This document shows positions 11,962 through 23,961 of a stretch of DNA of 64,000 nucleotides, piece by piece. Under the pieces are notes generated by a model. The model had not been told where the DNA came from, made no database searches, and saw nothing but the letters and a program-made list of their open reading frames with translations. How positions within the stretch are numbered: position 1 is the stretch's first letter; each line of letters opens with the position of its first letter. The stretch is taken from assembly GCA_000827325.1 (NCBI GenBank), contig KN832888.1:162069-226068 (forward strand), given 5' to 3'. A program made the position numbers and the translations under genes. The stretch comes from Oidiodendron maius Zn (taxonomy: Eukaryota; Ascomycota; Leotiomycetes; Myxotrichaceae).

Positions 11962-13767
11962 ATGGCGTCGTGAGTCCATCCCCGTTCCTGCGCGTTGTTG
12001 CCGCTGTTGTTGTTGTTTGACCTGCTCTGGGTGAATTAATTTCGTCTGATCCGCGACGACTAACCTTTGTCCCACCCCGATCCAGCTTCGGCTCTACCTT
12101 TCGATCTTTCTGGCATGCTATGACCAGCTATGACCGACGTACGTCTCCTTGTCTGCTCCCTCGCAAGGAGGTCACCTCTAACAAGATGGACAGATTCCTC
12201 CTTCGACTCTCCCTACCGAACAGGCCAGCACGTCCCCCTCCCACAGAGCCGACATGCCGAATTGACATCCATTGCTACATCGGCCTCTGAATCACGTGGC
12301 GACGTGAGCTCTCCCTATTTTGAAGATGCAGGCAGACAGTCATCTACGGCAGCGTTAAATGGCAGTGCCTATCCTGGATCCCCCTATTCACAACACCAGA
12401 GCCCGGGAGGAAATTCACCCTACTCCCCCGGCATGAGATCAGCAGCCGCTCTACAAAGACAGAACACCAATGAGACCCTTGAAGCTCTCTCGCCAGGCGA
12501 GATCCAGTTGCAGCCTTTTCAGGAAGGCCTCCCACCACCACCGCCTGTGGGTCACTCCTGGAAGAGAATTGATCGGTGGGCAGAGGAGAACTACGAAGAG
12601 CTGTTTGATCAACTCGGTGAGGGCTGCACGAACAATGACTTGAACGAATTAGAACACCAATTGGACTGCTCTCTGCCAATGGAGGTCCGCGAGTCCTTGC
12701 AGATCCACGATGGGCAGGAACGAGGTGGCATCCCTACGGGTATCATCTTTGGCTGTATGCTGCTCGATTGTGAGGAGATAGTCCAGGAATGGCAGAACTG
12801 GAAGAAAGTCGGTGAGGAGTACCTTAGGGAACCCGTTAATGACAAGCCCGCTACACCAGTAAAGGCTCTAGGAGGTAGTTCATCCGCGTCCTCGTCAAAA
12901 GCTCCACCCGCGCCATCGGTACAGAATCCCATGTGGAGGCAGGATTTGCTCGCAAAACAGGACTCGCAACCCTCCGGCGCTATCCAGAAAGTGTATGTCC
13001 ATCCAGCTTGGATACCACTTGCTAGGGACTGGGGTGGAAATAACCTGGCTGTCGATCTTGCTCCAGGACCCAATGGTAAATGGGGCCAGGTCATCTTGTT
13101 CGGCCGAGATTACGACTGCAAGTATGTTGTGGCCAGATCATGGTCCGCCTTCTTGGCGATTGTTGCAGACGACATGAACAGTGGGAAATGGTTCGTGGAT
13201 GATGACACCAACGAGCTCAAGCTACGAGAATTCAAGACTCGAACTGTTGAGCCTGGATACCTGGATATCTTGAGATGGCGAGCGGATCAAAAGTACGGCC
13301 GCAAGGGAGGACGACGCCGGTCCACGCCGCCGGTTAGTGCCAATCCTAGTGGATCCCCAGCTGGCTCTCCATATGCAAGTCCATCAGCCGAGCTGGGGGA
13401 GCCGCGAGGGCGTTCAATGCAGCGGTTCAGCGGAGCCTCTCCTGTGGCTAGCCCGCATCGCCCAAATTTTGGCAAACCGAGTCCCCTGGCTAGAGTTACT
13501 GAGGAGAGCGCGGCACCCATCAAAGTCCACACAAGTGGTATTCCGACTGCGAAACTCGTCGAGGTTGATAGCCCAAAACCCATGGAAGATCAAAAGCAGA
13601 GCAAAGTGCTGGAGTCGTTACTGGAACCTGTTACACTGGAAGACAGCAAGGATGAGACTGAGCGCAAGGAAGCTCCTGCTGAGGCAGCGACGCTTATTGA
13701 TGACAGTGACGGCTCAAAAAAGGCTACCGTTGAGGATGAAACTACAATGAAGACAATCGAGATCTGA
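11962..13767 (+). CDS. SMI1/KNR4-family cell wall assembly regulator
   Basis: Three exons, 11962-11969, 12086-12138 and 12194-13767, encode 544 residues. The first exon has only eight bases, and the joined start reads MASFGSTFRSFWHAMTSYDR followed by HSSFDSPYRTGQH, the usual fungal N-terminus. Residues around 130-330 form the SMI1/KNR4 domain (SWKRIDRWAEENYEELFDQLG, later VHPAWIPLARDWGGNNLAVDL and GKWFVDDD). The flanks are low-complexity, with a Ser/Pro-rich tail and an acidic C-terminus, as in yeast Knr4, whose ordered core is wrapped in disordered arms. Knr4 links the protein kinase C cell-integrity and calcineurin pathways to glucan and chitin synthesis. The ATG of the short first exon is chosen because it restores the conserved N-terminal segment. 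Confidence 0.93.
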
Positions 13768-14613
13768 GTTTGTTCCGTATTTTACATTGTGACATTGGAC
13801 CAGGCGTTGAAGGCAAAGGGCCTCGCTGAGAAAACGGGATATGATAATTGGCTGCATCTCATTGGTCTGTTACGTCCTTGGTTGATGACACACGGATCTG
13901 AGGACGGAGCTGTTATATCGTTTATGAGGCGTAATACACGGGTTAAAGGAATATGGAGTGGATGTCTCTGGTTCACAACCCGTCCAAGCAAAGCTAGGCC
14001 AATTTGTGATTCTGCAGGCCGGACGACAGGCGATGCTGTACGATTAAGGAGATAAGGAGATTGTATGGTATCTATTTTTTTCTCATGGGCTAATTCCTAA
14101 TGTTGGCCCTCGACCTGGTTGATGTAAGGCCCAGCGCCCCAACACAGAACTTTCATGTACAATACTTGATGGGAAGGAAATGCACTTTGCTGTCAATTGC
14201 AGAGGGACTTTGAACTGGGACGTCTACAATGGCATTACAAAACAAGAGGAGCTGCAACTGAATACAAGACGTATGTCATTGAGCATCGGCCTCTCAAGAG
14301 TATGTAGTGCACAATGACTGTCCATTGCTATTCCAGACGAGGATCAACTCCCCGTACGTCAGGCGGAGGGACGAAAAAGTTCACGTGACTTAGCGCGGCG
14401 TCATCCCATACGTAGGCAGCTGGTTGGAAAAGCACCAAGTGATACACAACAACTCAACTGCTTAGCACCTCAAGCTAGGGCGTACAACCTCCTCGAGTTG
14501 CAGCACAGACTGACTTATGCTGAGAGAGCACAGTTCTTAATCAATTTGCTGGCCTTGTGTCCAGATCAACCTCCCAGCGAAAACCGTACCGCCCGACACA
14601 GGCTTAAACAGAG
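13768..14613. promoter_or_regulatory. Intergenic region upstream of VPS68
   Basis: No supported coding region. A CACGTG E-box lies at 14382-14387, about 230 bp before the VPS68 start. The rest is the SMI1 3' flank. Confidence 0.5.
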
Positions 14614-15310
14614 ATGTCGGAAGAGCGTCTGTGGAAGTTCCGTAGACCGGAATGGATGAATAGCGCAAATGCAAGGAGTGCAGGTGTATATGGAGCTGGC
14701 GCGTTGGTATGTGTTATGCTCGTCCTCTAGTTGTTCCGCTCCTTGTCTTCCTTGACATCGAACCCTCTCCAAGCCCTAGTTTGATCGCAGGCGTATGCTT
14801 GCCATGGCAGTAACTAAGCTGACTGGTACGCATTTTAGGCGTCGCTCGCTTTCTTCGCCATTATCGACGCCGCAGTTTGGTCCAAGTCCCACTGGAACGG
14901 GAGCGAAGTCCACGTCACCTTCGTCGACTGGCTACCTCTGATCTTCTCGTTCCTCGGGATGGCAATAATCAACTCGATAGAAAAGACTAGGCTGTCGGCG
15001 GATAGCTTCTCATACTCGGGATCCGGGGTCGCGTGGAAGGCAAGAGTGGTGTTGTTCTTAGGCTTTGCTAGCTTGGCTGGAGGCATGGCAGGCGGTGTTA
15101 CGGTCCTTGTGCTGAAGTATATTGTGCCACAAACGTCTTGGCCCACGCTCTACATGGGTGTTGCTAATGTACTGGCGAATGGCTTGGTCATGTTGAGGTA
15201 TGATATTCCCCCATTAATCGAAGGTATGAAGCTAATGCAAAATCAGCTCGGTCGTGCTCTGGATCTCGCAGAACATGGAGGATGAATACTCCTATAACCT
15301 CTCCCTATAA
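14614..15310 (+). CDS. VPS68: Vacuolar sorting protein VPS68 (TMEM50/UPF0220 family)
   Basis: Three exons, 14614-14706, 14839-15197 and 15247-15310, encode 171 residues. The last intron matters: reading straight through gives a different tail, while splicing GTATGA...CAG restores MLSSVVLWISQNMEDEYSYNLSL, the conserved end of this family. The protein has four predicted membrane segments, the first around GALASLAFFAIIDAAVW, and the family-typical WNGSEVHVTFVDWLP loop. Yeast Vps68 partners with Vps55 in a late-endosome complex needed for traffic to the vacuole. Size and topology fit well. The start at 14614 gives the expected short cytosolic N-terminus (MSEERLWKFRRPEWM). Confidence 0.93.
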
Positions 15311-15897
15311 CAAGGACTGATCGTGGTAAAAGTGGAGTGCGGTAAGCGTGCTACAGTATGTTATGGCTGTAATGATGGACTCTACATGGGAGTACGGTGT
15401 GCGATGCCAGGACCACATTATTTTACTTTGATTTAGACACCTTTAGCGTCTTTGTAGTATAGCGTAGGGAATCAGGAGCTATCAGACTATTGCTTTCAGG
15501 CTATTGAACAGTTCTACTATCGTTCCATTTCCATTAATGAGCGCAATCCATTCAGCCCCATGCCAAATCTCATCCTCATTAGCTATCAACTAGATTAGCA
15601 TTTAAGCCATGCAAGTAGAATTAGTTCTGCAAATTGCTCTCTCCAAAATATGTTTATATGTCTTTAGGTTGCTGTACCAGATATCCAAAGTTGAGCATGG
15701 CATCACCCAACCGAGGACCCCTGACATCGCGTCTCAATTTAAGCTGCGCTACGTACCAACTTCCAGTCTTCAATCTACTGCGAACTCGAGTCCCACACGC
15801 ATTCAGCTATCTATGGCTTCCGTACTCTGCCAATCAGACCTATTACGATAGCAATTATTAACGGCTGATCGCTCCTTGATCGCTCCACAGAGCTACA
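15311..15897. other. Intergenic, VPS68 to GPI13
   Basis: AT-rich spacer of about 590 bp holding the VPS68 3' flank and the GPI13 promoter. I see no gene or repeat in it. Confidence 0.5.
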
Positions 15898-18800
15898 ATG
15901 GTCTCGCAGTCTATTCCCAAGCCCGTCCCTGGGAACATTAATTCCATAGCTGCGCAGTACGCAAGAGCCAAAGCACTCAAGGATGCAGAGGATGAGGCAA
16001 AGGTCAAAGACATACTGAAAGAGAGAGGTCTGGATACGCCAAAGAAGCCGTGGAATCCGGTCGAGGAGTTGAATGAGAAAAAGGCAGACTACTTTAAAAA
16101 GGAGTGGGGCTGGGTGGTTGGAGTCTTTGTGTGGTTGCTGTAAGTATACTCTATCATTTTGCGAATTGAGCTGAGAGGCGTTATTGCAGATTCATCCATG
16201 CTTCGGGAATCTATTTCTTCACCAAAGGTTTCCTCCTCACCCGTCTTGTCCTAGACGAGAAGTCATCCTGCGCCGAACCACCGATTCCTCTCTTAAGTTC
16301 TTTCCCAGGAGTCGGTACACCTGAGGCAGGCTGTTGGCACCCGAAGACATTCGAAAAAGCTGTAGTTATAATAATTGATGCTCTGCGCTACGATTTTGCA
16401 ATTCCTTTCGACAAAATCAGCGAGGTCGAATCCTATTCAGGACCGAGGACTCCCCAGGCATTCCATAACGCGCTACCCTTTCTCTATGAAACCGCGGTTA
16501 AAGAACCACAGAATGCATTCCTTCGCCCCTTTATCGCGGACCCTCCTACTACAACACTGCAGCGGCTAAAGGGTCTCACTACTGGCACTCTTCCTACATT
16601 CATTGACGCAGGTTCAAACTTTGCGGGAGAGGCTATTGAGGAGGACAACCTTCTTATACAACTGCGGGATGCTGGCCGGAGAATCGTTCACCTGGGAGAT
16701 GATACATGGCTTGCTCTCTTCCCTGGATACTTTGAGCCAAACATCAGCCGTGCATACGACAGCTTCAATGTGCCGGATCTACACACAGTGGATAACGGTG
16801 TCACTAAACACATTCTACCTTTGCTCTCTCCAGAGAAGAAGGGCCTTTGGGATGTTACGTTTGCACACTTCCTGGGGGTCGACCATGCTGGGCATAGATA
16901 TGGGCCAAACCATTTTGCCATGACTGCTAAGCTGCAACAAATGGATGATGTACTGCGGAAGATAGTGGCTGCATTAGACGAAGAAACGCTGCTGGTCGTT
17001 ATGGGAGACCACGGCATGGATCAGAAAGGGGACCATGGTGGAGAGAGCGATGACGAAGTTGAGGCTGCGTTATGGATGTACTCCAAGAAAGGGGTTTTTG
17101 GCCGAACAGATCCAAATTATGTCACGCCTCCGCCAACGGCGAAAATTCGTCCAGTGGACCAAATCGATTTAGTGCCTACGTTATCCCTCCTTCTTGGACT
17201 CCCAATTCCGTTCAATAATCTAGGAAAACCTATTGAAGAAGCATTTACCGGCAAGCGAGGCAGTGTTTGGGATAGCCTTGCGCCAGTTCTCAGGATGGCG
17301 GCGGCCGGAACTAAAAGATATCAATCTGCCTACTATAGGGCACGAGGGATCGATGAGGCTGGGATCAAAACCACCGAGGGCTCGCCACATGTTCTGTGGG
17401 CAAGAGCTGAGGGATCTCCATCTTCTGCTAGCAAAGAGAGATACCAAGCATTCTCAAATTTTCAAGTTGAAACTCTACGAATATTCAGGGACTTGTGGGC
17501 TCGATTCGATGCGCCGTGCATGATCTTAGGAATAGCTATACTTGCTGCAGGCGTCGCTTCTTTAATTCTGTATGCCAACGAGAATGCTCAAGATGGTCCT
17601 GAGGTCGATGCTCCAGAATTGGAGATGGCCCAGCGGGAATTGGATCTTAAGAGTCTGTCAAACGGAGACCTGGTTAACCGGGACGAAAGTACTAGCCGCA
17701 AAGTTGGGCTAGCTGCACTCACTGGCACCCTTATCGGAAGTCTCTCGGCTCCTATTTTCGCAGCAATATCTGGGAGGGTTACTCTAGACTTGGACCTCTT
17801 GAATGTTGGAGTTGGCGGGGCTGCTATCGGAGGTTTGCTCTGTGTAATATTCGTCGAAGCGAGCGCTCGAACGGGATTCAGCAACCCGATGCCGACGACT
17901 ATATGGGGATGGCTTGCTTTTATCTTTGTAGTTTGCCAATCTGTTGGGTTTGCTTCGAATTCATATACAATTTGGGAGGATTCCATTCTCCTTTTTTTCA
18001 TATCGACGTTCGGACTGGTGGCAGCGATATCATCACTACGAATCGAGCGTTACACCGATAGGACGCTTGGTGTATACCATTCCGTGGTTTTCGTTGCTCT
18101 AGGCTGGCTTGCCTCGTTTTCAAAGCTTTGCAGGGAGGAGCAAATGCCGTACTGTCAATCCACTTATTATGCTTCGGCAACGTCCTCAACGTCTGCAACG
18201 TGGACGATCCTAATCCCATTCATTCTTGCAATTGGTCTTCCAGCGATTATCAAATCTTATTACGACGGTAGTCGCTCATACGAAGGCTTTGCACCTGTTT
18301 GGATTGGCTGGGCATTTCGGCTTGGTCTGATCCTGAATGCGGTGTACTGGATAATAGACGCTGCAGATGATGGCGCATGGATTCCTAGTGTATCTCAGCA
18401 AACGCTGAAATCGGTAAGAATTCCCATTGCACAAACGGTTTTTGCCATGGCGATAGGAGGCGGGTCTATTGCGTTCGGCTACGCTCCTCCTTGCGTATCC
18501 ATTAGCACAACGGCAGCCCCTACTCCCAGTTCCCAAATGGTTAACAGTGCGGGCGCCACTGTCACCATTCTTGGCTTCGCAAATGCACACGGCAGCCGGT
18601 ACTTTCTTATTATTATCAATATTATCTTGTGCGTGGTAATGGTTCAAGAGACAATGGGCGCTGGAGCAATTGCTCTCATGGCGTGGCAAATTCTCTCACT
18701 CCTGGAAATCCTTGACCTCAATTCTCTAACCTCATCGCCAATCGGGCCCGTTGTCCTGGCTCTACTTGGCAGTTTTCACTTCTTTAAAACCGGTCATCAG

Positions 18801-19211
18801 GCTACACTGCCTTCTATCCAATGGGACTCAGCGTTCATTGCGTTGCATAAGATCCGCTACCCGTGGTCCCCTCTCCTCGTCGCTCTCAACAGTTTTGGCG
18901 CTCAGATATTGGCAGTTGCTGCTGTGCCCCTCGTTGTGCTGTGGAAGCAGAGACCGAGGAGGAAAGGCATCCTACGAAGTGTAGCTACTGCGATGGCGTG
19001 GCATATTACATATTATGCGGTGATTGGCCTAGCCACCACGATGTGGGCTGGACATTTAAGGAGACACCTGATGCTCTATCGTATCTTCAGCCCTAAGTTT
19101 ATGACAGCCGCAGCTGTACTACTTGTGGTTGACATTATTGCGATATTGGTATCACTGACGGCTGTGAGGTTCAATTCGTTGAGTATTGCGGAGGTGTTTG
19201 GCTGGGCATGA
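15898..19211 (+). CDS. GPI13: GPI ethanolamine phosphate transferase 3 (GPI13/PIG-O)
   Basis: Two exons, 15898-16139 and 16190-19211, encode 1087 residues, the usual length for Gpi13. A first membrane segment around GWVVGVFVWLLFIHASGIYFF (residues 72-95) is followed by a lumenal alkaline-phosphatase-like catalytic domain. The VVIIIDALRYDF motif sits near residue 141, and the metal-binding motif GDHGMDQKGDHGG near residue 352, both with the expected Asp/His residues. About a dozen membrane segments fill the C-terminal half. The enzyme adds phosphoethanolamine to the third mannose of the GPI precursor in the ER membrane; this group later links GPI to protein. The open frame across the exon join is uninterrupted. 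It is essential for GPI anchoring of wall proteins in yeast. Confidence 0.96.
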
Positions 19212-19640
19212 GGTATAACGGGAACTCGGAGGGCATCTGCATAAATACCAGGTGGATGGCAAATGTACATAATAAATATGAGATTTCTGGATGCGGGCAT
19301 ATAGAATAAATGAGCTCTACTAGCACCTCTTACTGAAGCCTGTTTTGCTTTAAGTTTTAGATTGGAACTGAGTTGGTGAAGTTGCTGCTAGCATACGACT
19401 TGGCGACTTGGCAGCCTCGCGGGAAGGCTACATGTGTCTTCGTGCACGGACACGATCGTGTCGCATTTCTTTACATCCACCGCGCCTACGACCTTTCCCT
19501 AGAACAACGATTCCAGTCCACTAATGAAGTTCCAATCCAAATGAAGGACCGGCTGGTCATTCTCTCTCAGCTCACGACCATCTTATGAGTTGCGCCCTAT
19601 ACTATCCCTCCTCCAACGCATTCCCACAACGCATCTCGCC
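19212..19640. other. Intergenic, GPI13 to COG1
   Basis: Spacer of about 430 bp. In-frame codons exist upstream of the COG1 ATG but begin with a non-ATG codon and carry no conserved sequence, so I take them as leader. Confidence 0.5.
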
Positions 19641-22052
19641 ATGGCGGCCAAACCCCTGGATTCAGCAACATGCACCACAGCAGCCGATGCCTTCAAGAGC
19701 CCGCTCCCCCAAGTACGCCAATTCCACCGCAACTTAACGAGCGAGCTGGATGAGAAAAATGCACGTCTGCGGACACTCGTGGGGGGCAGCTATCGTCAGC
19801 TCCTCGGTACGGCAGAGATGATCCTAGAGATGAGGAGTAACATCGGGACGGTGGAAGAGAAACTAGGGAGAGTCGGAAGTGGCTGTGGAAGGGGAGTTAT
19901 AGGAAATAAGGCAAAGGGTTTGGCAAAGATGCAGGACTCCATGGAGGAAGGCCAGGGAACTGACAGGATTCGTTGGGTCGCTAGACTGAAGTCGCTGGAG
20001 ATGTGCACAATTTTGATTGGGAGGCTATTGAAAAGCAGCAGCAGTGCAGGGACGGATGTGCTTAGCAAGGGAGTTGGAACGAGGTTGGTCATTGCAGCAA
20101 AAGTCCTTGTTTTGAGTCGGCTGCTAGTTAAGAGCTTGACCGATTCTGCATTGGTTGCAAGCAGGGACGAGAAACAGTTCGCAGAGGAGCTAAAGAAGAA
20201 ATGGGAGAGTTTGAAGGCGAGATTGCTGAGGGCCATTGATAAGAGGTTGAGGAGAACCGATGGCGATGAAGAGAGGGAAGAACTTTCACAAGCACTTTGC
20301 GCATACAGTCTGACGACAAGCTCGGGAACTAAGGATGTCCTAAGGCATTTATTGCAGGTCAGAGGAGCGGCGATGGCGATTGCATTTGAAGATGCAGGAG
20401 TGAAACAAGACACCCCTGGGATTCTGATAGCTTTGGAGTCATACACGCGGACCCTGCTGGATGTGCAAGCACTCATTCCACGTCGTCTAGCAGAAGCTTT
20501 GGCCTCGCTGAAGACTAAGCCTCTGCTTAGGGATGATTCTATTCGGGGATTGGAAAGCCTGAGGCTGGACGTGTGTGAAAAATGGTTTGGAGATCCAATT
20601 CTATTCTTCACCCCTTACATCAGACACGACGATCTTGAAGGGCCAGATGCTGTGGGAACTTTGAAGAGCTGGGCCAAAGAAGCGTCAGAAGTACTTTTGT
20701 CAGGCTTTGGTAATACATTACAACATGTCAGCGAGTTCAAAACAGTGGTTGATTTGCGATCGAAGTGCTTAGAATTCTGGATCAAGGAGGGCGGAAAGGC
20801 AAGGGGATTTGATCCTTCATTCGTTCTTGACGGCCTACGGAAAGTGATAAACGATTGCATGGTAAAACTGTTGGAATCAAGAATAAGCAAACTACATCTC
20901 GTCGGCACAGAGATAGAAGGCACATTGGGAACCTGGATATCGGGCGTCACCGACCAAAAAGCTAGCCTCTGGGACAAAGATATGATTGAAATGCAGATCA
21001 GTGGTGGAGCCGTCGTATTTAAAAAAGACATTTTGGCACGCACGTACGGAAGAGACAACGCTGTTTCTCGAGCAATTGGTAGGTATAAGACCTGGCGCCA
21101 TCTTCTTGATGAGATGATTACAGTGCTCGATCAACTCAGAAAGCAAAGATGGGATGATGACCCTGAAGATATTGAAGATGATGCCAGCATAGAGTCCCGG
21201 AATATCTTGCTCAGCAAATACGATCCCGAGATACTGCTGGACCATCTAGAGACTAGTTTGCACAAGGCATACAAGGGCCTACATGACAAAATTTCAGTGC
21301 TGCTTAATACGCATAAGGAAAGCGAAGATATAGGACAGGTCTCCGTCTACATTCTTCGCATTATCCGAGATATTCGTAGCGATCTACCAAAGAACGCATC
21401 GCTGCAATTTTTTGGACTTTCGCTCGTCTCCCCGCTCCACCAAAATCTTGCAACTTTGGTGTCTGCCGATTCCCTGGAATCCCTTTTGAAGTCCTTTGGT
21501 AGGAAGAATGTGCCGGGGAGAGCGCTATGGGAAGGAAATCCTGAACTCCCTGTTCAGTCGTCTCCCTACACATATAAATTTCTCCATAATCTGAGTCTGG
21601 CAATGGCTAGAATGGGAAGTGATCTCTGGACTCCAGCAGCTGTTCGTGTGCTGAAAGATTATATACGCTCAGAGTTGTCATCTCGCTGTGGTGAGATTCT
21701 GCAGAATCGAGGAGAGAATCACCCTGATCCAGTAAGTGAGGCAACGAGCAACGGCGCTGCTGGAAATGGAGACTCTGGCCTTAATAATGTGGACAAGGCT
21801 CAAATCGAAAGCACGGAAACTGACAGTAAAACAAAGCAGAAAGAAGCACTGATACAGAAGCTTTTTGACATTTTGGTTCTGCGAGAGGCTTTACAAACAA
21901 AATCAGGCATCGAAGATGGTTTGCAAGCAATGGAGAGCGCTGTGGAGTCTCGGGTAAACATGGAACCTATTGTGCACAAGAGGATACAACAGGGCGCAAA
22001 GGAGTTTTGGAAAAGGACAAGCCTATTGTTTGGTCTTCTAGCATCAGCATAA
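19641..22052 (+). CDS. COG1: Conserved oligomeric Golgi complex subunit 1 (COG1)
   Basis: A single exon encodes 803 residues from the ATG at 19641. The N-terminal 90 residues form the Vps51/COG1-type helical region: an AADAFKSPLPQVRQFHRNL stretch, then EKNARLRTLVGGSYRQLLGTAEMI and a following helix with MRSNIGTVEEKLGRV. The rest is helical and divergent, as expected for COG lobe A proteins. COG is an eight-subunit tether for retrograde vesicles within the Golgi and is needed to keep glycosyltransferases in place. The frame stays open upstream to 19590, but there is no ATG there, so the MAAKPLDSATC start is preferred. It ends in LFGLLASA. Confidence 0.88.
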   Translation: MAAKPLDSATCTTAADAFKSPLPQVRQFHRNLTSELDEKNARLRTLVGGSYRQLLGTAEMILEMRSNIGTVEEKLGRVGSGCGRGVIGNKAKGLAKMQDSMEEGQGTDRIRWVARLKSLEMCTILIGRLLKSSSSAGTDVLSKGVGTRLVIAAKVLVLSRLLVKSLTDSALVASRDEKQFAEELKKKWESLKARLLRAIDKRLRRTDGDEEREELSQALCAYSLTTSSGTKDVLRHLLQVRGAAMAIAFEDAGVKQDTPGILIALESYTRTLLDVQALIPRRLAEALASLKTKPLLRDDSIRGLESLRLDVCEKWFGDPILFFTPYIRHDDLEGPDAVGTLKSWAKEASEVLLSGFGNTLQHVSEFKTVVDLRSKCLEFWIKEGGKARGFDPSFVLDGLRKVINDCMVKLLESRISKLHLVGTEIEGTLGTWISGVTDQKASLWDKDMIEMQISGGAVVFKKDILARTYGRDNAVSRAIGRYKTWRHLLDEMITVLDQLRKQRWDDDPEDIEDDASIESRNILLSKYDPEILLDHLETSLHKAYKGLHDKISVLLNTHKESEDIGQVSVYILRIIRDIRSDLPKNASLQFFGLSLVSPLHQNLATLVSADSLESLLKSFGRKNVPGRALWEGNPELPVQSSPYTYKFLHNLSLAMARMGSDLWTPAAVRVLKDYIRSELSSRCGEILQNRGENHPDPVSEATSNGAAGNGDSGLNNVDKAQIESTETDSKTKQKEALIQKLFDILVLREALQTKSGIEDGLQAMESAVESRVNMEPIVHKRIQQGAKEFWKRTSLLFGLLASA

Positions 22053-22443
22053 AATACTCCATATTTGGTAGCGATCCACAGCATAGAAGATTCATGTGTC
22101 GCTTGAATACTATTTTATTCATTCAGGCTCAGAGTGGCTTGTTAATCTATCTTATCGATCGAGGCAATCTATTTCTATGGTCTTTTATCTTACGAAGCAA
22201 TTATACCTGGAAGATACATTCATCCCTAAGATCTATTTGAAATTTTCATCTCGACTAGAGCTCACCTTCTAACACACAGTATGGAAAGCTTGTCTGCCTT
22301 TCATATAAAGGCGGGCGGCAGCCTCGTTTGCAAGGCTGCAATTTGGGCCAATCACAAGGAGGTTAAACCGAAAAGCCGGTAACTCAAGGAATTTAGGTAC
22401 AGGGAGTTTTGCGAACGTCAGACAACCCCGTGGTGTAATAGAC
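22053..22443. other. Intergenic, COG1 to CCDC90-like gene
   Basis: AT-rich spacer of about 390 bp. I see no gene or structured RNA in it. Confidence 0.5.
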
Positions 22444-23754
22444 ATGTCAACGACACGCCTCACCTTCCTCTATCCGCATCTTTTCCGGTCGGTTCGAGTC
22501 GGCGATTCGGCAGCCAATACTGCACGGGTGCGAACGCAAGCGCCGCGAATACCAGGCCAACCTGTGAGATGTTTTGCTGCGTCTGAGAGGAGAGTGCGGC
22601 AGTCTCCTCAGAGACATGGAAAGGCTGTTGAGCCATATCCAATTGGTGGTGGTAGCACTGATGAATTTAAAATCCCGGAATCTGCGATAGAAGGCAAGGA
22701 TGCAGAGAAAAACAGAGAGCGAAGTGGTACGGAAGTGAAATCAAGTGAGGCTGAGGGAGGACAATCTAGTACAACAAGGCCTTCATCTGAGGGACCATCA
22801 TCAGAGACATTGCAGAACACCAGCAATACCAAAAATTTGGAAAACGAAAGCGCTGCTGAGCCAGTATCTTCTCAGCAACCGGCTACAAATGCGCCCCAGT
22901 CTTTCGCCCCTCTTGAGACGGTATTGCAGATGCCTCCACCGGAGCGGCAGGATCAAGAAAATGCAACAAAATCGCCGCATTTACAGACGCCACCCTATGT
23001 CCATCATTTCGATACATACACACTAGTCCAGCAAGTCGAGGCAGGAGATTTTACTGCCGAGCAAAGCATTACTGCAATGAAGGCTGTAAGAAGCTTACTG
23101 GCGCGCAATTTGGATGTAGCAAAAGCAGGTTTGGTCAGTAAGAGTGATGTTGAAAATGTAAGTTGCCGCCCGTGTTGTCGGCAATTTTATGCTCATTCAT
23201 CTTCTAGGAAAGCTACCTCTTTCGCGCAGCCTGCTCTGAATTGCGGACGGAGATCCAAAATCAGCGCAAAGCGAAGGAGGAGACTATGCGCAGAGAACGG
23301 ACCTTGTTGCAGCATGAGGTGGATATTCTGAACCAAAAACTTACTCAAGAGCTACTCAGCCTGAAGGATGACTTGAAAGGCATGTTTGACGATCGAAAAA
23401 TGGCTGTCAGGATGGAACAGAGAGCTATGGAAAGCAAGGTAAGTGCAGATGTGGAAATTTGTGTAGAGGACAGGAATTGACATATTGCAGATCCAAGAGT
23501 TAAACTACAAGATTACTGTCGCTCTGAATAGTGATAGCAAATCTGAGGTTGAAGGTCTCCGATGGGTGTTGACAAGGCGATCAGTAATGGGTATCTTGTT
23601 TATGGCGGTGATGGTGTTAACATCGCTACGGTACGCCAGTTACAAAGCACATGAGGAGGAAATGAAGAAGAAGGCACAGGCAGCATCGAAGCCGGGTGAG
23701 ACTGTTACCGATTTACCTGCCGAGGGGGCAGCGGAAATTCTAGCCGCAAATTGA
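22444..23754 (+). CDS. CCDC90/MCUR1-family (DUF1640) mitochondrial inner-membrane protein, FMP32-like
   Basis: Three exons, 22444-23157, 23208-23438 and 23491-23754, encode 402 residues. Residues 1-20 (MSTTRLTFLYPHLFRSVRVG) are basic and hydroxylated, like a mitochondrial import signal. Residues 50-170 are low-complexity Ser/Glu/Thr. The conserved part starts at PPYVHHFDTYTLVQQVEAGDF and runs through the coiled-coil core (SELRTEIQNQRKAKEET, then LQHEVDILNQKLTQELLSLK) to a membrane segment RSVMGILFMAVMVLTSLRYA near residue 365. This order is that of the CCDC90/MCUR1 family; yeast Fmp32 affects cytochrome c oxidase assembly, while animal members are tied to the calcium uniporter or proline metabolism. 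Which role applies here cannot be read from sequence. Confidence 0.88.
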
Positions 23755-23961
23755 GGGAAATGAGAGAAGTTATACACCGCATTAGACGAATACGACTTAA
23801 TTCAACATCTAAGAAGCCTAAGGGGATTCTGAAAGTTTCCAAATTTGTTGATATTAGAACCCGTCTCAATCCTCTACTTGATGTTGGTGCGATGTCACAA
23901 TGTCTCGTCTCGTTTGCATCTATCACTAGAAATTGATGTGGTAGACCCTTTTCATACGTAA

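Noticed and set aside
19796-20611. A 271-codon minus-strand frame within COG1
   Set aside because: It is a shadow of the COG1 coding frame, with no independent protein character.
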